From Lepeophtheirus salmonis (taxonomy: Eukaryota; Arthropoda; Copepoda; Siphonostomatoida; Caligidae): DNA of 64,000 bases. This document shows, piece after piece, positions 23,897 through 34,130 of the stretch (positions are counted from its first letter, which is position 1; each line of letters starts with the position of its first letter). The DNA is taken from NCBI RefSeq assembly GCF_016086655.4, contig NC_052138.2:35413403-35477402 (forward strand). The letters run 5' to 3'. The notes beneath the pieces are model-generated. The model made no database searches, had not been told where the DNA came from, and saw only the letters and a program-made list of their open reading frames with translations. Made by a program: the position numbers and the translations under genes.

Positions 23897-25187
23897 CCGG
23901 GTGTCCCGAAAGTCTTGACCGGTACCTTCGATGGCTTTTTTCGAGATTTCAGAGACTTTTTACGTAAAGGTTGTGTAAATAAAAGTTAAAAACCGTTTTC
24001 CGATTAACAAGTTTTGTTCAATAACATTTCGAAATTCTTAATTGATTTTGACATGGAGGCTAAAAGACATGAAGTAGCTGCTCTGCTTCGTGCAGGAATC
24101 AGCCACAAGGAGATCTCTGAGGCCACCAGCATGTACGCCAGCACCATTGGCAGGATCAAGAGGAGGTTGGACAAGGAAGAAGGCCTTGAAGACAAGCCTC
24201 GAAGTAGGAGACCTGTCTTAAAGGCCACCAAGGCCACTAAGAAGAAGATCAGGGCCCAGATCAAGATAAACCCTCTTCTGAGCATCAGAACAATTGCCAA
24301 GAAGAACAACATGGGTAAGACTACTGCTGCCAACATTGTCAAGGACATTGGGGGCAAGTCCTTGGTCCGCACCACCCGTCCCATGTTGTCCATGGCCAAT
24401 ATGGAGGCCAGATACATCCGATGCAAGAAGATTTTGAACAACATGAAAAGCAATGGGGACATAATTCTCATTTTTTCCGATGAGAAAACTTTTACAGTGG
24501 ATCCAGTCTTCAACCGCAAAAATGATCGCTACATTAGCCTTAATGGTTATGTGGGATCTGAGAAATATGTGTCCATGACCAAGCGCTCAGCCAGCATCAT
24601 GATGCTTGGAGTTGTTGGCTCAGATGGTAAAGCCATGCCTCCAGTCTTCTTCCGAGAGGGCTACAGGCTCACCTCGGAGGACTACATCAAGGTGCTCAAG
24701 ACCAAAGTGGTCCCATGGATCAGGAAGGAGTATTCTGGCAAGAGGGTGTGTTTCCAGCAGGATGGGGCACCCGCACACACAGCCAAGAACACCCAGAAGT
24801 GATTGAAGGAGAATGTGGAATTCTGGCCTAAGGACTTCTGGCCCCCCTTCTCCCCTGACCTGAACCCCTTGGATTTCAGCATCTGGGCGCACATTGAGAG
24901 GCAGGCTTGCAAAAAAACGCCACAGCAGTACCAAAGCTCTCAAGGCCAGTATCACCAAGGCCTGGGCCAAGATGGACACCACCTACATCAAGAACACCTG
25001 CTCCTCCTTCCGTCCCCGTGTTGTGGCTGTTATGGAAGCTAAAGGCCAAATTGTTAAAAAATTATTATAGATTATAACCAAGGAAATTTTTTTATTAGAA
25101 ACATTTCTCTGTATCTCTACTTTTAGTCCTTGTAGATCTTAATGAAGTTGGAAGTTAGAAATCAGTCAGGACTTTCCGGACACCCGG
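23897..25187 (+). mobile_element. Mariner-like element (family B), nested in family A
   Basis: Terminal inverted repeats CCGGGTGTCCCGAAAGTC (left) and CCGGGTGTCCGGAAAGTC (right, reverse-complemented) differ at one base, and each is flanked by TA, the superfamily target duplication. Length is about 1.29 kb, normal for a complete element. It holds a nearly full transposase gene (24053-25070). High similarity of the ends and few coding lesions make it one of the youngest insertions here. Confidence 0.9.
24053..25070 (+). pseudogene. Tc1/mariner transposase, nearly intact (one nonsense, one frameshift)
   Basis: DNA transposase that would cut and reinsert family B at TA. From ATG 24053 (MEAKRHEVAALLRAG) the frame gives an N-terminal helix-turn-helix pair (about residues 1-110), then the DDE/D fold: first Asp in IFSDEKTF, second in CFQQDGAPAHTA, third in SPDLNPLDFSIW. 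The spacing between the second and third is 36 residues, near the maT/DD37D type. Lesions: TGA at 24800-24802 where neighbours in the family have Trp (TGG), and a 7-A run at 24911-24917 with one extra A; past it the tail reads SITKAWAKMDTTYIKNTC to a TAG at 25068. Correct length would be about 338 residues. An inactive but young copy. Confidence 0.88.
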
Positions 25188-25849
25188 TACAAGTCAAGAA
25201 AATAGCACTTGAACGTGATCAGCGAATTTACATTCTGACACTCCAAGTAGTTGGGCGTCTCCAGGACCACCGTCTACACTGTTAGCAAGTCCAAAAAGTT
25301 GGAGAGGAAGAAGGGCTCGGTCAAAATGGACCCGGGGGAGTTAAAAAAATAGCTAATGAAAATCCCCTCAAGTCCAAGTACCCATGTAAGAGATATTGGG
25401 GTTTCAAACCAGACTGTCCAGAAAGTTCAGAGCTATGAAAAAAGTGGTCGAACGAGCCTTGTGAAGGTGGAGAGGCCACTTTTGAGACCAGCAATAAAAA
25501 AAAACCATAACTTCTGTTACAGCCCTGATGCCATCCTCCTCGTCTACGCCTTTTGATTCCATGTCGAGGAGAATGCTTCTAATTGACGTCATTCAAATAC
25601 CGAGGTCCTCCAAGCTACGGTCAGCGAACACTGGACAGAAGACCTCATATGCAGCGGGTGCCAGGCCTTCTGCCGCCTGGAAGTCCTCATTATCGCTAGG
25701 GGAGGCTACATTAGTGCCTAAGAGAGCTCAGACATACATCTATTTATAGGATTAATTTTGTTGAAATTCTATCTTTAATTAATAAATTATATCTCGTTGA
25801 AGCTTAAAATTCAAAGTGTTCCGAATGAAATGGACCACTCGGTATTGAA

Positions 25850-26717
25850 TAAACCAAGTGATTTTGTGCCTATTCCCCCATATCTTTTTAGAGCAAAGGA
25901 TGCAAGATACAATAAAAGTAAGGACGTGTTGGATTAGAATAAGAAAACTTTAATTTAACAATGGCCATGAGTGTTGTTTACTGATTAGTAGTTTGTTTGC
26001 ATAGCCTGAAATAGACCGTTTTCATTTTTGGTTGAAAAGTTTTAAAACAATAAAAATATTTTTTTATTAATATTAAAGCTATTACTCTGCTTAAGAACGT
26101 CAAAAAGGTACTGAAAAATAGTAGGACTTAAACCTTAGTATACATATATCAAAAATCTGTTTATTCAATAACTAGTTTTACTATGTATCTAGGCCTAATT
26201 ATTATGAACTAAAAATATTTTATTATCTCATTATAAAATCCTATTTACGTAGTTAGACAATATATTAACTTTTATACTTTTCACATATTATTTTATGTTA
26301 TTGAAAGTATGTAATTGAACTCAAACAAAATTAATTTAACTGTCATTTCATAGGATATTTACTATGTAGGTATTACTTTGATTTAATTCAAATAGCACTG
26401 TCTATGATTGTGTATTAAGTCTTTTTATTTAAATTAATAGTCATTTGATATAAATTATCTAGATTTATTGGAAATAAATCTAAACTCTGTACCACCTAAA
26501 TGGTGTTGTCTTTAATTATAATCCAATTTATGACGTCTTTCAAAACATTCCATAGTGGTTCTGTCTTGTGCCTATAGTGGGCACTCGAAAGAGCTCAAAC
26601 CTCCGCTTATGATCGTTGATCCCGAAAGAAATATTATTTTTGCTCTATGTTAAAGTCAAAAATGTCGGATGTTGAACTTGTCAAATTCAATGAAATATTA
26701 TTTCATTTGTTTTCATA
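25850..26717. other. No gene recognised
   Basis: AT-rich spacer between family A and the hAT element; nothing matched. Confidence 0.45.
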
Positions 26718-26822
26718 CTTTAAGACAGGGTTGTTATTTTTTTTTTTATTAAAATCGATTTCTATGAAGGAAATCTTAATTGCAGTAACTAGTGCTATTC
26801 ACACATTGACAACACTAGACAC

Positions 26823-26924
26823 CAGAGCTGCGGAGTCGGAGTTGAACTCGCCCGGAGTTGGGGTTTTAGCCCGAACTCGCTAGTCGTTGGGTAACTCGTG
26901 AGTCCGAGTCCGGATAAAGCTCTG
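26823..26924. mobile_element. Small hAT-type nonautonomous element, 102 bp
   Basis: Begins CAGAGCTGCGGAGTCGGAGT and ends CCGAGTCCGGATAAAGCTCTG; CAGAGCT/AGCTCTG are terminal inverted repeats, with the 'GAGTCGGAGT' word known from many hAT ends. It is far more GC-rich than its surroundings. I could not see a matching 8-bp target duplication, so boundaries are tentative. Confidence 0.6.
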
Positions 26925-27159
26925 TGGTCTGAAATCTCAAAGAAAACAACAACACAATCTTGGCTGTTGCGGCAAATCTATTATTTGAGTTGAATTTTAC
27001 ATTATATATCTACGTTAGCAAAACTACATGTTTTTTCTTGTTCATTTCGGTTCTTGCGCCAAACAACGGAAGAGGATTAAGTACTATTCATAATCTAGTA
27101 CACAGGAATAATCATCATGCAGGTGCAAAAGACCGTTAAGAAGGTGGTCAGCGTCTGAT

Positions 27160-27924
27160 CATGCCCCAAGATACTAAATGGAACACTATGTCAGACTGAC
27201 TCAAGATTTATGTAAACAACTGGCCAAATCTAATGAAAATCTGTGAAGTTGACAGAAAAATGATTGATCTAGCTGTAAGACGTAAGGTTTCTAATATTGG
27301 ACTCAAACGCTCTGCTGAGAAGCTATTGGCTCGATTTCAGCCAATAGCTAAGCCTCTCGATCATGTACAAAGGGACAAATACAGTATTGCTCAAGCAGTA
27401 AATACTTGTAAAAAGTAATGTGACCACCTCAAAAACAACCAGCAAGTGGAATAACTGTTGTCAAAAAGGTATAAACAGTTCATTACCAAGGCTCATCTCC
27501 TTGTCAACATGCTTGAGCCTTCACTGCAAGGGAATGCACTTAATGAAGAAGATATAAATATGGCAATGGAATATGCCAATAAGAAATATCCACCACTTGT
27601 TCGTATTATCATGAAGTTTCAGGCAAGATAACCTCCTTTTCAGTCATTTAAGTTTACAGAACATGTCACCAAGACTATGTCAGCTACTGAATGGTAGGAA
27701 TCTCATGCAGATTTATGGGCAATTACGGCAGAGACATTCTCTCTGCAGTTTATCAACTTATGACTGCCGTAGCCATGCCATCTGTAGTAGAACGGGTCTT
27801 CTCATCTTTTGAACTAGTACATTCTAAGCTGAGAAACTGCCGTGGTACAGAGAGGGTATCAAAACTTTTTTTTCTTTTCCAGTCCATGAATGAACACAAT
27901 TCTAACAACGAGAAGGAGGCATAA
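27160..27924 (+). pseudogene. hAT transposase C-terminal half with dimerisation (hATC) domain
   Basis: Three frame pieces continue one protein: NNWPNLMKICEVDRKMIDLA and on to QAVNTCKK (stop at 27416), then a shifted piece through ANMLEPSLQGNALNEEDINM-like sequence with stops, then a final frame ending near 27921. The last reads TAVAMPSVVERVFSSFELVH followed by SKLRNCRGTERVSKLFFLFQ, the diagnostic hATC motif. Stops and shifts make it inactive. The catalytic Asp/Glu region and BED finger are not recognisable. Confidence 0.8.
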
Positions 27925-28499
27925 TTGAAAATATGTTGTTACCAATTAATTTCAGATGAAGTAATGGTTTTCTTTTTCAACTCATGTCTGCATGAATAAA
28001 CTAATGTTGGGGATATTTGATAAAAATATATTAGATTCAGTTAGACTCAGAAGAAATTTAACCTAAAAGGACAATATATTTAATTTACAATTAAAGAATA
28101 ATAATTTCAGTTGTGTAGGAAAGCTCAGAAATAAAGTTAAAAGTACAATGTTTTAAATTTACAATAAAGTAGAAATTATTTCAGTTCTATAAGTAAATTC
28201 AAACAAAATTTAGTTAATAAGGACTTAATACACTTAATTCATAATCAAGAAATAAATATTTCAGTTGTATAAGTAGACATGTAATTATACTGTATTAAAA
28301 AAATAATTATTGTGCATCAAAATTTCTGCTTATTGTTTAAATTTTTCATTATTTTTATTTATATATTATAGAAGTATGATTTAAATCAATGATTTTTATT
28401 AAAAAAAATATTTGGATTTAAATCAGGTTGATTAAAATCAACCTGATTTAAATCAAACAACCCTGTTTTAAGATGAGTTATATATTTTTATGTAACTAG

Positions 28500-28990
28500 T
28501 GAAACAAAGCATTGATTTCCTTTCTCTATCTCGATTTGTTCAAAAGTGATCGTCGATTATGCGTTTTTGACCTTTTGTGTGACTTTGAGCTTTAATCTTG
28601 ACATACATTTTTGCTATACGAAGCATCTTTATTTAACCTACATAATAGCACCAATTTGAACTCTGGACTTCCATATATTTCAAAGTTATTGTCAATTATT
28701 AATTATTAACGTTTTATGATACTTTGACCTCTCAAAATTTAATGGTCTCTTACTGTGACCCTACATAATTTTTGTATGGAGTCAGATCAAAATCAAAAAG
28801 TAATTTTTGCTGTAATCCTTGTGATCAACAAACAAACATTCGAATTTTTTTTCCAAAAATTTTTAATTTTTGGATTTTTTGTATAAAAAATTATGTGAAT
28901 ATAATACATTGTGTGTTTATTTATGACCCAAATGACCTGTTTTATATCCTGAGGCCATATATACAACGGTCTAAGTAGTGATGGAAATTG
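28500..28990. other. No gene; possible worn 'TTTGACCTT' repeat
   Basis: TTTTGACCTTTTGTGTGACT, CTTTGACCTCTCAAAATTTA, CTCTTACTGTGA and GATCAAAAT occur in an order also seen at 22540-22640 and partly at 34995-35070. This may be a dispersed repeat; the match is short and I am unsure. Confidence 0.35.
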
Positions 28991-28994
28991 TGCG

Positions 28995-29310
28995 TATTTT
29001 GGGCATATTAAAATAAGAAACCGAAAATCAACATGGTACCCCTAACAATTTGAAGAGTTTTTTGGTTTAATTGGGAAAGCTATAATCAGCTGTGGCAAGA
29101 GCGGAGTGTTGGGGGAGAAGGAAATCTACAAGGATATTTGCTCGAATTACACCGATGCCGATCCATAATCTCCGTAGATCTCCGTAGCAAATCCTTAAGG
29201 ATACTCTTCGACTTTGATGAGCACATACGAATGTTCAATCTGGGTCCGATTATAATTGAATGTAGTAGAAAAATTGGTCATTACACAGGGGTTAAATAAT
29301 AATGACAACA
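28995..29310 (+). repeat. Interspersed repeat R1, copy 2
   Basis: Longest of the R1 copies. It shares ACCGAAAATCAACATGGTA and GGGGTTAAATAATAATGACA with 15945-16215. One frame has short coding-like runs (LRILFDFDEHIRMFNLGPII and a few residues after), broken by stops, so it may derive from a coding element, not identified. Confidence 0.55.
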
Positions 29311-29470
29311 TTCAGATGACCTATTCCATAAAATGAGCCAGCTAAAGAATACACACGATTTACATAACTACGAGTAAGTAGGCATAATAAGCTATAGTCG
29401 TCATAACAGAACGAAATGTTATGACGATTAATGTAGAGTAAGTTTTCATCCTTCTCTCATGCAATTCATC

Positions 29471-29867
29471 AGGGTTTGGAGGGGCTGTAGCCTCCCCCAT
29501 GAAAAATATGCTTTTTACTAGAATATTAAATATTCTAAATTTTAGTGATAAATATATCAAAAACCCACTTTTGCTCACAAAAAATTCCGTTTTTGTGAAA
29601 AAAATATTCAAAATCCAGAACTAATCACAAAAAAAATAATTTTTTTGGAAAAAAATTCAAAAATTCATATTTATTGTCAAGAAATTAAATTTTTTTGAAA
29701 AAAATTTTAAAAATTAAAATTCACATAGAAAAAATTTTGGAATTTTTTTTCAAAAATCCGAAGTTATATATGAATTTTTTTCCCGAAAAAATTCGATTGA
29801 TGAATTTAAAAAAGAGAAAAGAATCCAAAACCCTAACGCTCACCAAAATATAACCCTACAGACGCCC
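29471..29867 (-). repeat. G-head/AT-body repeat (R2), copy a
   Basis: Bounded by GGAGGGGCTGTAGCCTCCCC (29478) and CCCTACAGACGCCC (ending 29867). The interior is alternating A-tract and T-tract units with the word TTCACAAAAAAT and relatives, in the minus orientation of the family. Confidence 0.7.
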
Positions 29868-30510
29868 TATGCATTCTATTCAATTATTGAACTGTTTATG
29901 TACTATATATCTACTTGATCAGCACTAATATATAGAGGCCTATTTTGGGGGCATATAGGCATACGATATATACACGATATTATTATAATAGTTTCTCATA
30001 GGTACTTCTTAAAAATTAGAACAACAAGTAATTCCTAATTAAACTCCATGCACCTACTTAAAAAAGAAAGGAAATAGAAGTTAAAACTATAATAGTAATT
30101 ATAATTTATCACCTCTCCAATATAATTACATGCGTACATTATTATAGAGATTGCTATTGAACTCATTAACAGAGTACAGGTGTTATTTTACAGATGAGAT
30201 TACGATGTGAAAACAATAACAGCAATGTAAATATTGAAATAGATTTGTGAACTTTAGTTCCTTAAAATATAACAATATGGTGTAGTATTATATTTTAAAA
30301 ATGTATTTGAATTGAGAACTAAGATCACCTTTGGCGAAAAATAAATACATAATGTATGACTCAGACTTTGAGTGGCTGTACTTTGTATGTGCTTAAAAAG
30401 AAAGTTGCAAAAAGAAAAAACCGTGTGATCCATATTTGTACAAGATAGTCCTAGAAATACTTCTTTTTTTTGACCGCTTAGAAGCGATGAATATTGCCAT
30501 AGAGATAAAA

Positions 30511-30613
30511 TACATGGAGTGCTTACTCTACGGAAAGGGGGGACATTTTTGGAGTCGAAAGTTATTTTACCAAAACAATGTCCCCTTTTTCCGTAGAGTA
30601 AGCACTCCATGTA
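30511..30613. repeat. Near-perfect 37-bp inverted repeat (hairpin), 29-nt loop
   Basis: Left arm 30511-30547 (TACATGGAGTGCTTACTCTA...) and right arm 30577-30613 (its reverse complement) match at 35 of 37 positions; as RNA from the plus strand the other two would be G-U pairs. The loop is 30548-30576. It lies between AT-rich flanks, next to R2 copy b. It could be a small foldback element or a hairpin RNA; no gene context decides. Confidence 0.85.
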
Positions 30614-30672
30614 CAAATTCAAATTATTTTTGACTTCCGGTCAAAAGAAAAGAAAAACAGAGATTTGTTTTG

Positions 30673-30930
30673 AGCCCCCCCTTGGTTTTTTTGATAAATA
30701 AAAACAAGTCGACAAATAAAAAATTTTTGAAAAAAAATCTAAAATCCATAGCTATTCACAAAGAATTAAATTTAAAAAAAAGTGTAAATATTAAATTTTT
30801 TGGAAGGAAGTTTCACAAATCCATAGCAATTTACCAAAAATTCAAAAATCTACAGCTATTCACAAAAAATAGAACTTCTAATTAAGCAAAAACTCCTTAA
30901 TTTGGGGGGCTACCCCCTGCAGACGCCCCT
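30673..30930 (-). repeat. G-head/AT-body repeat (R2), copy b
   Basis: The head in reverse orientation lies at 30904-30930 (GGGGGGCTACCCCCTGCAGA then CGCCCC). The body to its left has ATCCATAGCTATTCACAAAG, ATCTACAGCTATTCACAAAA and A/T tracts. The left limit is GAGCCCCCCC. Confidence 0.75.
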
Positions 30931-30934
30931 GTTA

Positions 30935-32085
30935 TTTATACATAAATCTCTCTAGATCTGGTATGGAATGATTCTATACTTCCATCTGTAATAAAGAGTT
31001 CTATAAAGAAAAATATATAATACTGTGAGGATTGAACACAAAAATATTTGAAACGTCCGCTATGTTGTTAACATATGGACTGTTTAACGTCTACAGATGC
31101 ATGGTCGTAGTTTTGCAGGAAAACTAATTAAGGTTTGTAAGGATAATTATGACTTCAATTATTATGACAATGAGAAAAATCTAATTTTTCATGTAGAATT
31201 TATATCAAATTAAGTTGTTACTATAGAGTAATTTGAATTTCTCGACAGAAATTCGACTTCCTCATGAGGATGTTATACATTTATAACGTCCAGTTGACGG
31301 GTGGGGAAGGGAGGGGTTATTGGATATTTCAGAGGTTCACTGCATCAAGAACTGATCAACAAAACTTTTTCAATATGAAGTATATCAATAGTCTTCAAGA
31401 TAACCAACATATTTTATTTACAAATGGATACTACATACCTCAATATAACGTACCTTTGTAATTGGGAACCCCTGGTGCATGAAATCAGTAAAAATCGAAG
31501 AATGAAGTATTTTTTTACGTTATAAGAAATTGTAATCTGACTCCCCCCAACCAGATTCCATTTCGAAAAAGTATCAAAATGAATAAGGAAGCAAATGGAT
31601 CGAAGTTTATTGTCGAACTTATCTTAATCATAAAAGACTACAATCAATGTTTGACAAAGGCAATATCAAATATTAATTTGGGGGGAGGGGAGGTCTAAAA
31701 ATTCAAAACATTCCATCCAAAGGGGGTATCAAGTTTTGAAGATACAAAAACAGTCAAAAAATCTACTTTTTTCCAGACGTCATAAATATATGACCCCTCA
31801 GTGTTTAATATTTAAGATTATATCAGGCTATGATTGGATAGAGGTCGCCCTAGTGGTTATTCCTGTAAATAAAACAGTACCACATTAAATCAAGTAGTGC
31901 AACGAGGTCCCATGTGATCAATAGCTGATAAAATTTTGCTATACATTTACTGTTTTTGGCTGTTAGAGGCGCTATTTTGTTATTATTTGGTGATATCTCA
32001 TTTTCTACTTTTAAGAGAATAACAAGTGTAGAATTTATTCTAACTATTAATAAATACATATAATTTAGTCATTTATTGAGAAATT
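30935..32085. other. No gene recognised
   Basis: AT-rich spacer; frames at 31264-31461 and 31850-32059 show no domain and I treat them as chance. Confidence 0.4.
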
Positions 32086-32132
32086 ATGTCCAGTGATAAG
32101 ATTAATGTTTGGGAGTCTTCAGAGAAGGAATA

Positions 32133-32261
32133 GGGACTAGGAGTCGATCTGATGATGAGTCCAGAGGAGATCACATCTCATTATGTAAAGTACTACAACT
32201 ATTTCTATGATGTGATCTCCTCCAGCCTGTTCCCTCAGTCTATGGATCGACTCCAAGTCCC
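32133..32261. repeat. Imperfect inverted repeat
   Basis: GGGACTAGGAGTCGATC (32133) pairs with GATCGACTCCAAGTCCC (ending 32261), and AGAGGAGATCACATC (about 32163-32177) pairs with GATGTGATCTCCTCC (about 32209-32223). The segments between are of unequal length and unpaired. The centre is an AT-rich loop. It abuts the transposase remnant at 32340. Confidence 0.7.
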
Positions 32262-32418
32262 TTTTTTCCCTCCCCTCTCCTTGTATAGGAGAGAAACTCA
32301 TAACCTTATCCACATGATGAGACCTTTCATCTACTTTCATGATTCTCCAAAGGCCCTGATGAACTCATGGCGGATCTTGGACGTGTGGCAGAAGACAGAG
32401 TCATATTGCCACGCGTAA
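32152..32418 (+). other. Unrecognised 88-codon open frame
   Basis: The frame starts MMSPEEITSHYVKYYNYFYD and is rich in Tyr, Phe, Pro and His; an upstream in-frame ATG at 32086 is separated by one TAG. Its 3' end runs antisense into the transposase remnant, and its 5' part forms the inverted repeat at 32133-32261, so much of its openness may be incidental. I do not recognise it. Confidence 0.2.
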
Positions 32419-33042
32419 GGGCTCAAGGACGTTTGCCTGTACCCACGGAAGCACAGTTGACCTCAACCACTCTACATATACAGTCGAATTTACCTTCTCT
32501 CTTCTTGAAGAATAAAGGTGGAATGACCTTCCCAGCCCAGGTGATTACGCCCAAGACCAAGATGGAACTGGAGTTCTTAGAGTTTTACAGAAAGAGGACA
32601 TTACTCTTGAACGTGGATAGCCATTTGTCATTTTGAGAGTTCCTTTTCCGTTCAATAGTGAATATTTTCTCATCTGAGAAAATGATGGTGTGACCTGCAT
32701 TGGACATCTTGAGCCTAGAGAGCAGAGTCTTGCAGTGACCAACCTGACCTAAATACATTACATTCTCAGTCAACAAATGATGTATAAACTATTTTTAGGA
32801 AGTCATACCAAGCTCTCCCAATGCCTTTTGGATAGTGTTATGAGCCATCCCCTTCCTTTTGGACCTAGGAGTGATTTTAGGATAACTTCTGGCACTATGT
32901 GGGGATCTTTCCTCCTTTTTTAACCTGGTGTAGATGTCTTAGACACAGTGCTCCTGGCGTATCCCGTGAGCTTGATGGTAGCTACTGCTCCATGGTCTGC
33001 ACGAGCGAGTTCGCTGACAGTGGATCACTTGGTATGCTCCAT
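32340..33042 (-). pseudogene. Tc1/mariner transposase remnant
   Basis: From ATG 33042 (MEHTK, stop, STVSELARADHG) the pieces follow the family order: helix-turn-helix (GYARSTVSKTS), linker, first Asp in HTIIFSDEKIFTIERKRNSQ, NDKWLSTF, the strand SILVLGVITWAGKVIPP, and a worn second Asp region WQYDSVFCHTSK near 32400. Several frameshifts and stops interrupt it, and the third catalytic block and 3' end are missing at the junction with the inverted repeat. Confidence 0.78.
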
Positions 33043-33879
33043 GACTCTTAGTATTTATTTTGATACAAAATCGGAAGAATATTATACACAAGACTGAACC
33101 CCTTAATTGAGACATTCTGATGTGAACTGAGTGTAAGGATACCAGTGTTATAATCTATTGAATTTTGTACGGATTTATCTAGGTGTCCGTGTATATATTT
33201 GGGCATTTTATTATTTATATGAAAACATTGTGTATCATTTAGAAATACAAACGTATAGTTACGGGTTTAATAAAATATTACGTTGTTGTATTAAAATACA
33301 GTATGGGATAAAATACTATGTAGGATATATATATAGTATTCATTTCTAAAAATTGTGGAGAAATAATATGACAATGGTATTTAAGTACTTAAGATATAAA
33401 TAGCAGTTGGTATGATTGGCTTATTTGGCTAAATACGAAATGATTTTCGGCTTTTCCACTGTTTCCTTTTGTAAAAAAAATGCGTGATTCAATAAAAGTA
33501 ACGACATGATATTCTCGATGGTTTTGGTCAACTCCGATAATGTTAACTTCATTTTCACATCATCACTCAATGTGTCTTCTTTCTATAAATATTACTCCAA
33601 TGACCATTACTAAGCACGAATCCGCCATGAATTTGCCCTTTTTTACGTAATTTACAAGGTAAATACGCAATGGACGAAAAAGTTGCATAATTCATGAAGG
33701 AAAATAACAAAAAAATGATTAAGTAGCGTCATCTGCAGCCAAAAGATATCCCTACAACCAATGCTATTATAACAAGGTTAGTTAACAATGGTAAATTTAC
33801 TAGCATAACAGATGACGTCATTGGATACCCCATTGGAGTCCTACCTATTCTTCTCTAATACTATAATATAAATAATAAC

Positions 33880-34130
33880 AATGATAAAATAGTAAATGAT
33901 AGCTAGAACGTATAATAATAGGTTCTAGCCACACTCCTCCTCCTTTAAACTTAAGCTATCTTATCTCTTGAAAGAGGTTATGTTTAGCAGCTTAATGAGC
34001 ATAGTTAGTAACTACGTAATTTCAGCTGTTGTAGTTATAATAAAAGACCAACCAGGACCGGTCCATAGGCCTGACACATTTTTGTAGGACCGGACTAGAG
34101 GGACTGTAGTCTTATGTTTTTTTAAGGGAA
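33880..34130. repeat. GGTCC-rich repeat with 'CAGCTGTTGTAGTTA' module, copy 3
   Basis: Contains GATAGCTAGAACGTATAATA, ATCTTATCTCTTGAAAGAGG, ATTTCAGCTGTTGTAGTTAT and GGACCGGTCC in the same order as at 11335-11520. Non-coding. Confidence 0.6.

Larger units (their letters stand above)
23765..25842 (+). mobile_element. Tc1/mariner family A copy split by a younger insertion
   Basis: The left part (23765-23896) carries the family A leader; the right part (25188-25842) resumes at exactly the next base with the start of the transposase gene and runs to the terminal repeat ACCACTCGG. Compared with uninterrupted copies at 39519 and 41829, the sequence CTTACG-TA-CAAGTCAAGA is restored when the insert and one TA are removed. 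Without the insert the copy is about 0.79 kb and lacks the first two catalytic Asp regions. Its frame has stops. Confidence 0.8.
26726..28465 (+). mobile_element. hAT element with degraded transposase and nested solo element
   Basis: Ends CAGGGTTGTT (26726) and AACAACCCTG (ending 28465) are perfect 10-bp inverted repeats. Flanks are CTTTAAGA (26718) and TTTTAAGA (28466), a 7/8 match of the 8-bp target duplication expected for hAT. The interior has the C-terminal part of a hAT transposase (about 27160-27924) and a 102-bp nested element (26823-26924). The right end carries a 19-bp perfect palindrome arm pair. The 5' half of the transposase is missing. Confidence 0.8.

Noticed and set aside
24004..24519. 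A 171-codon minus-strand frame with many hydrophobic residues
   Set aside because: Antisense shadow of the family B transposase gene.
30254..30633. Two opposite frames containing MECLLYGK
   Set aside because: The shared residues arise because both strands of the 37-bp inverted repeat are read; not a duplicated protein domain.
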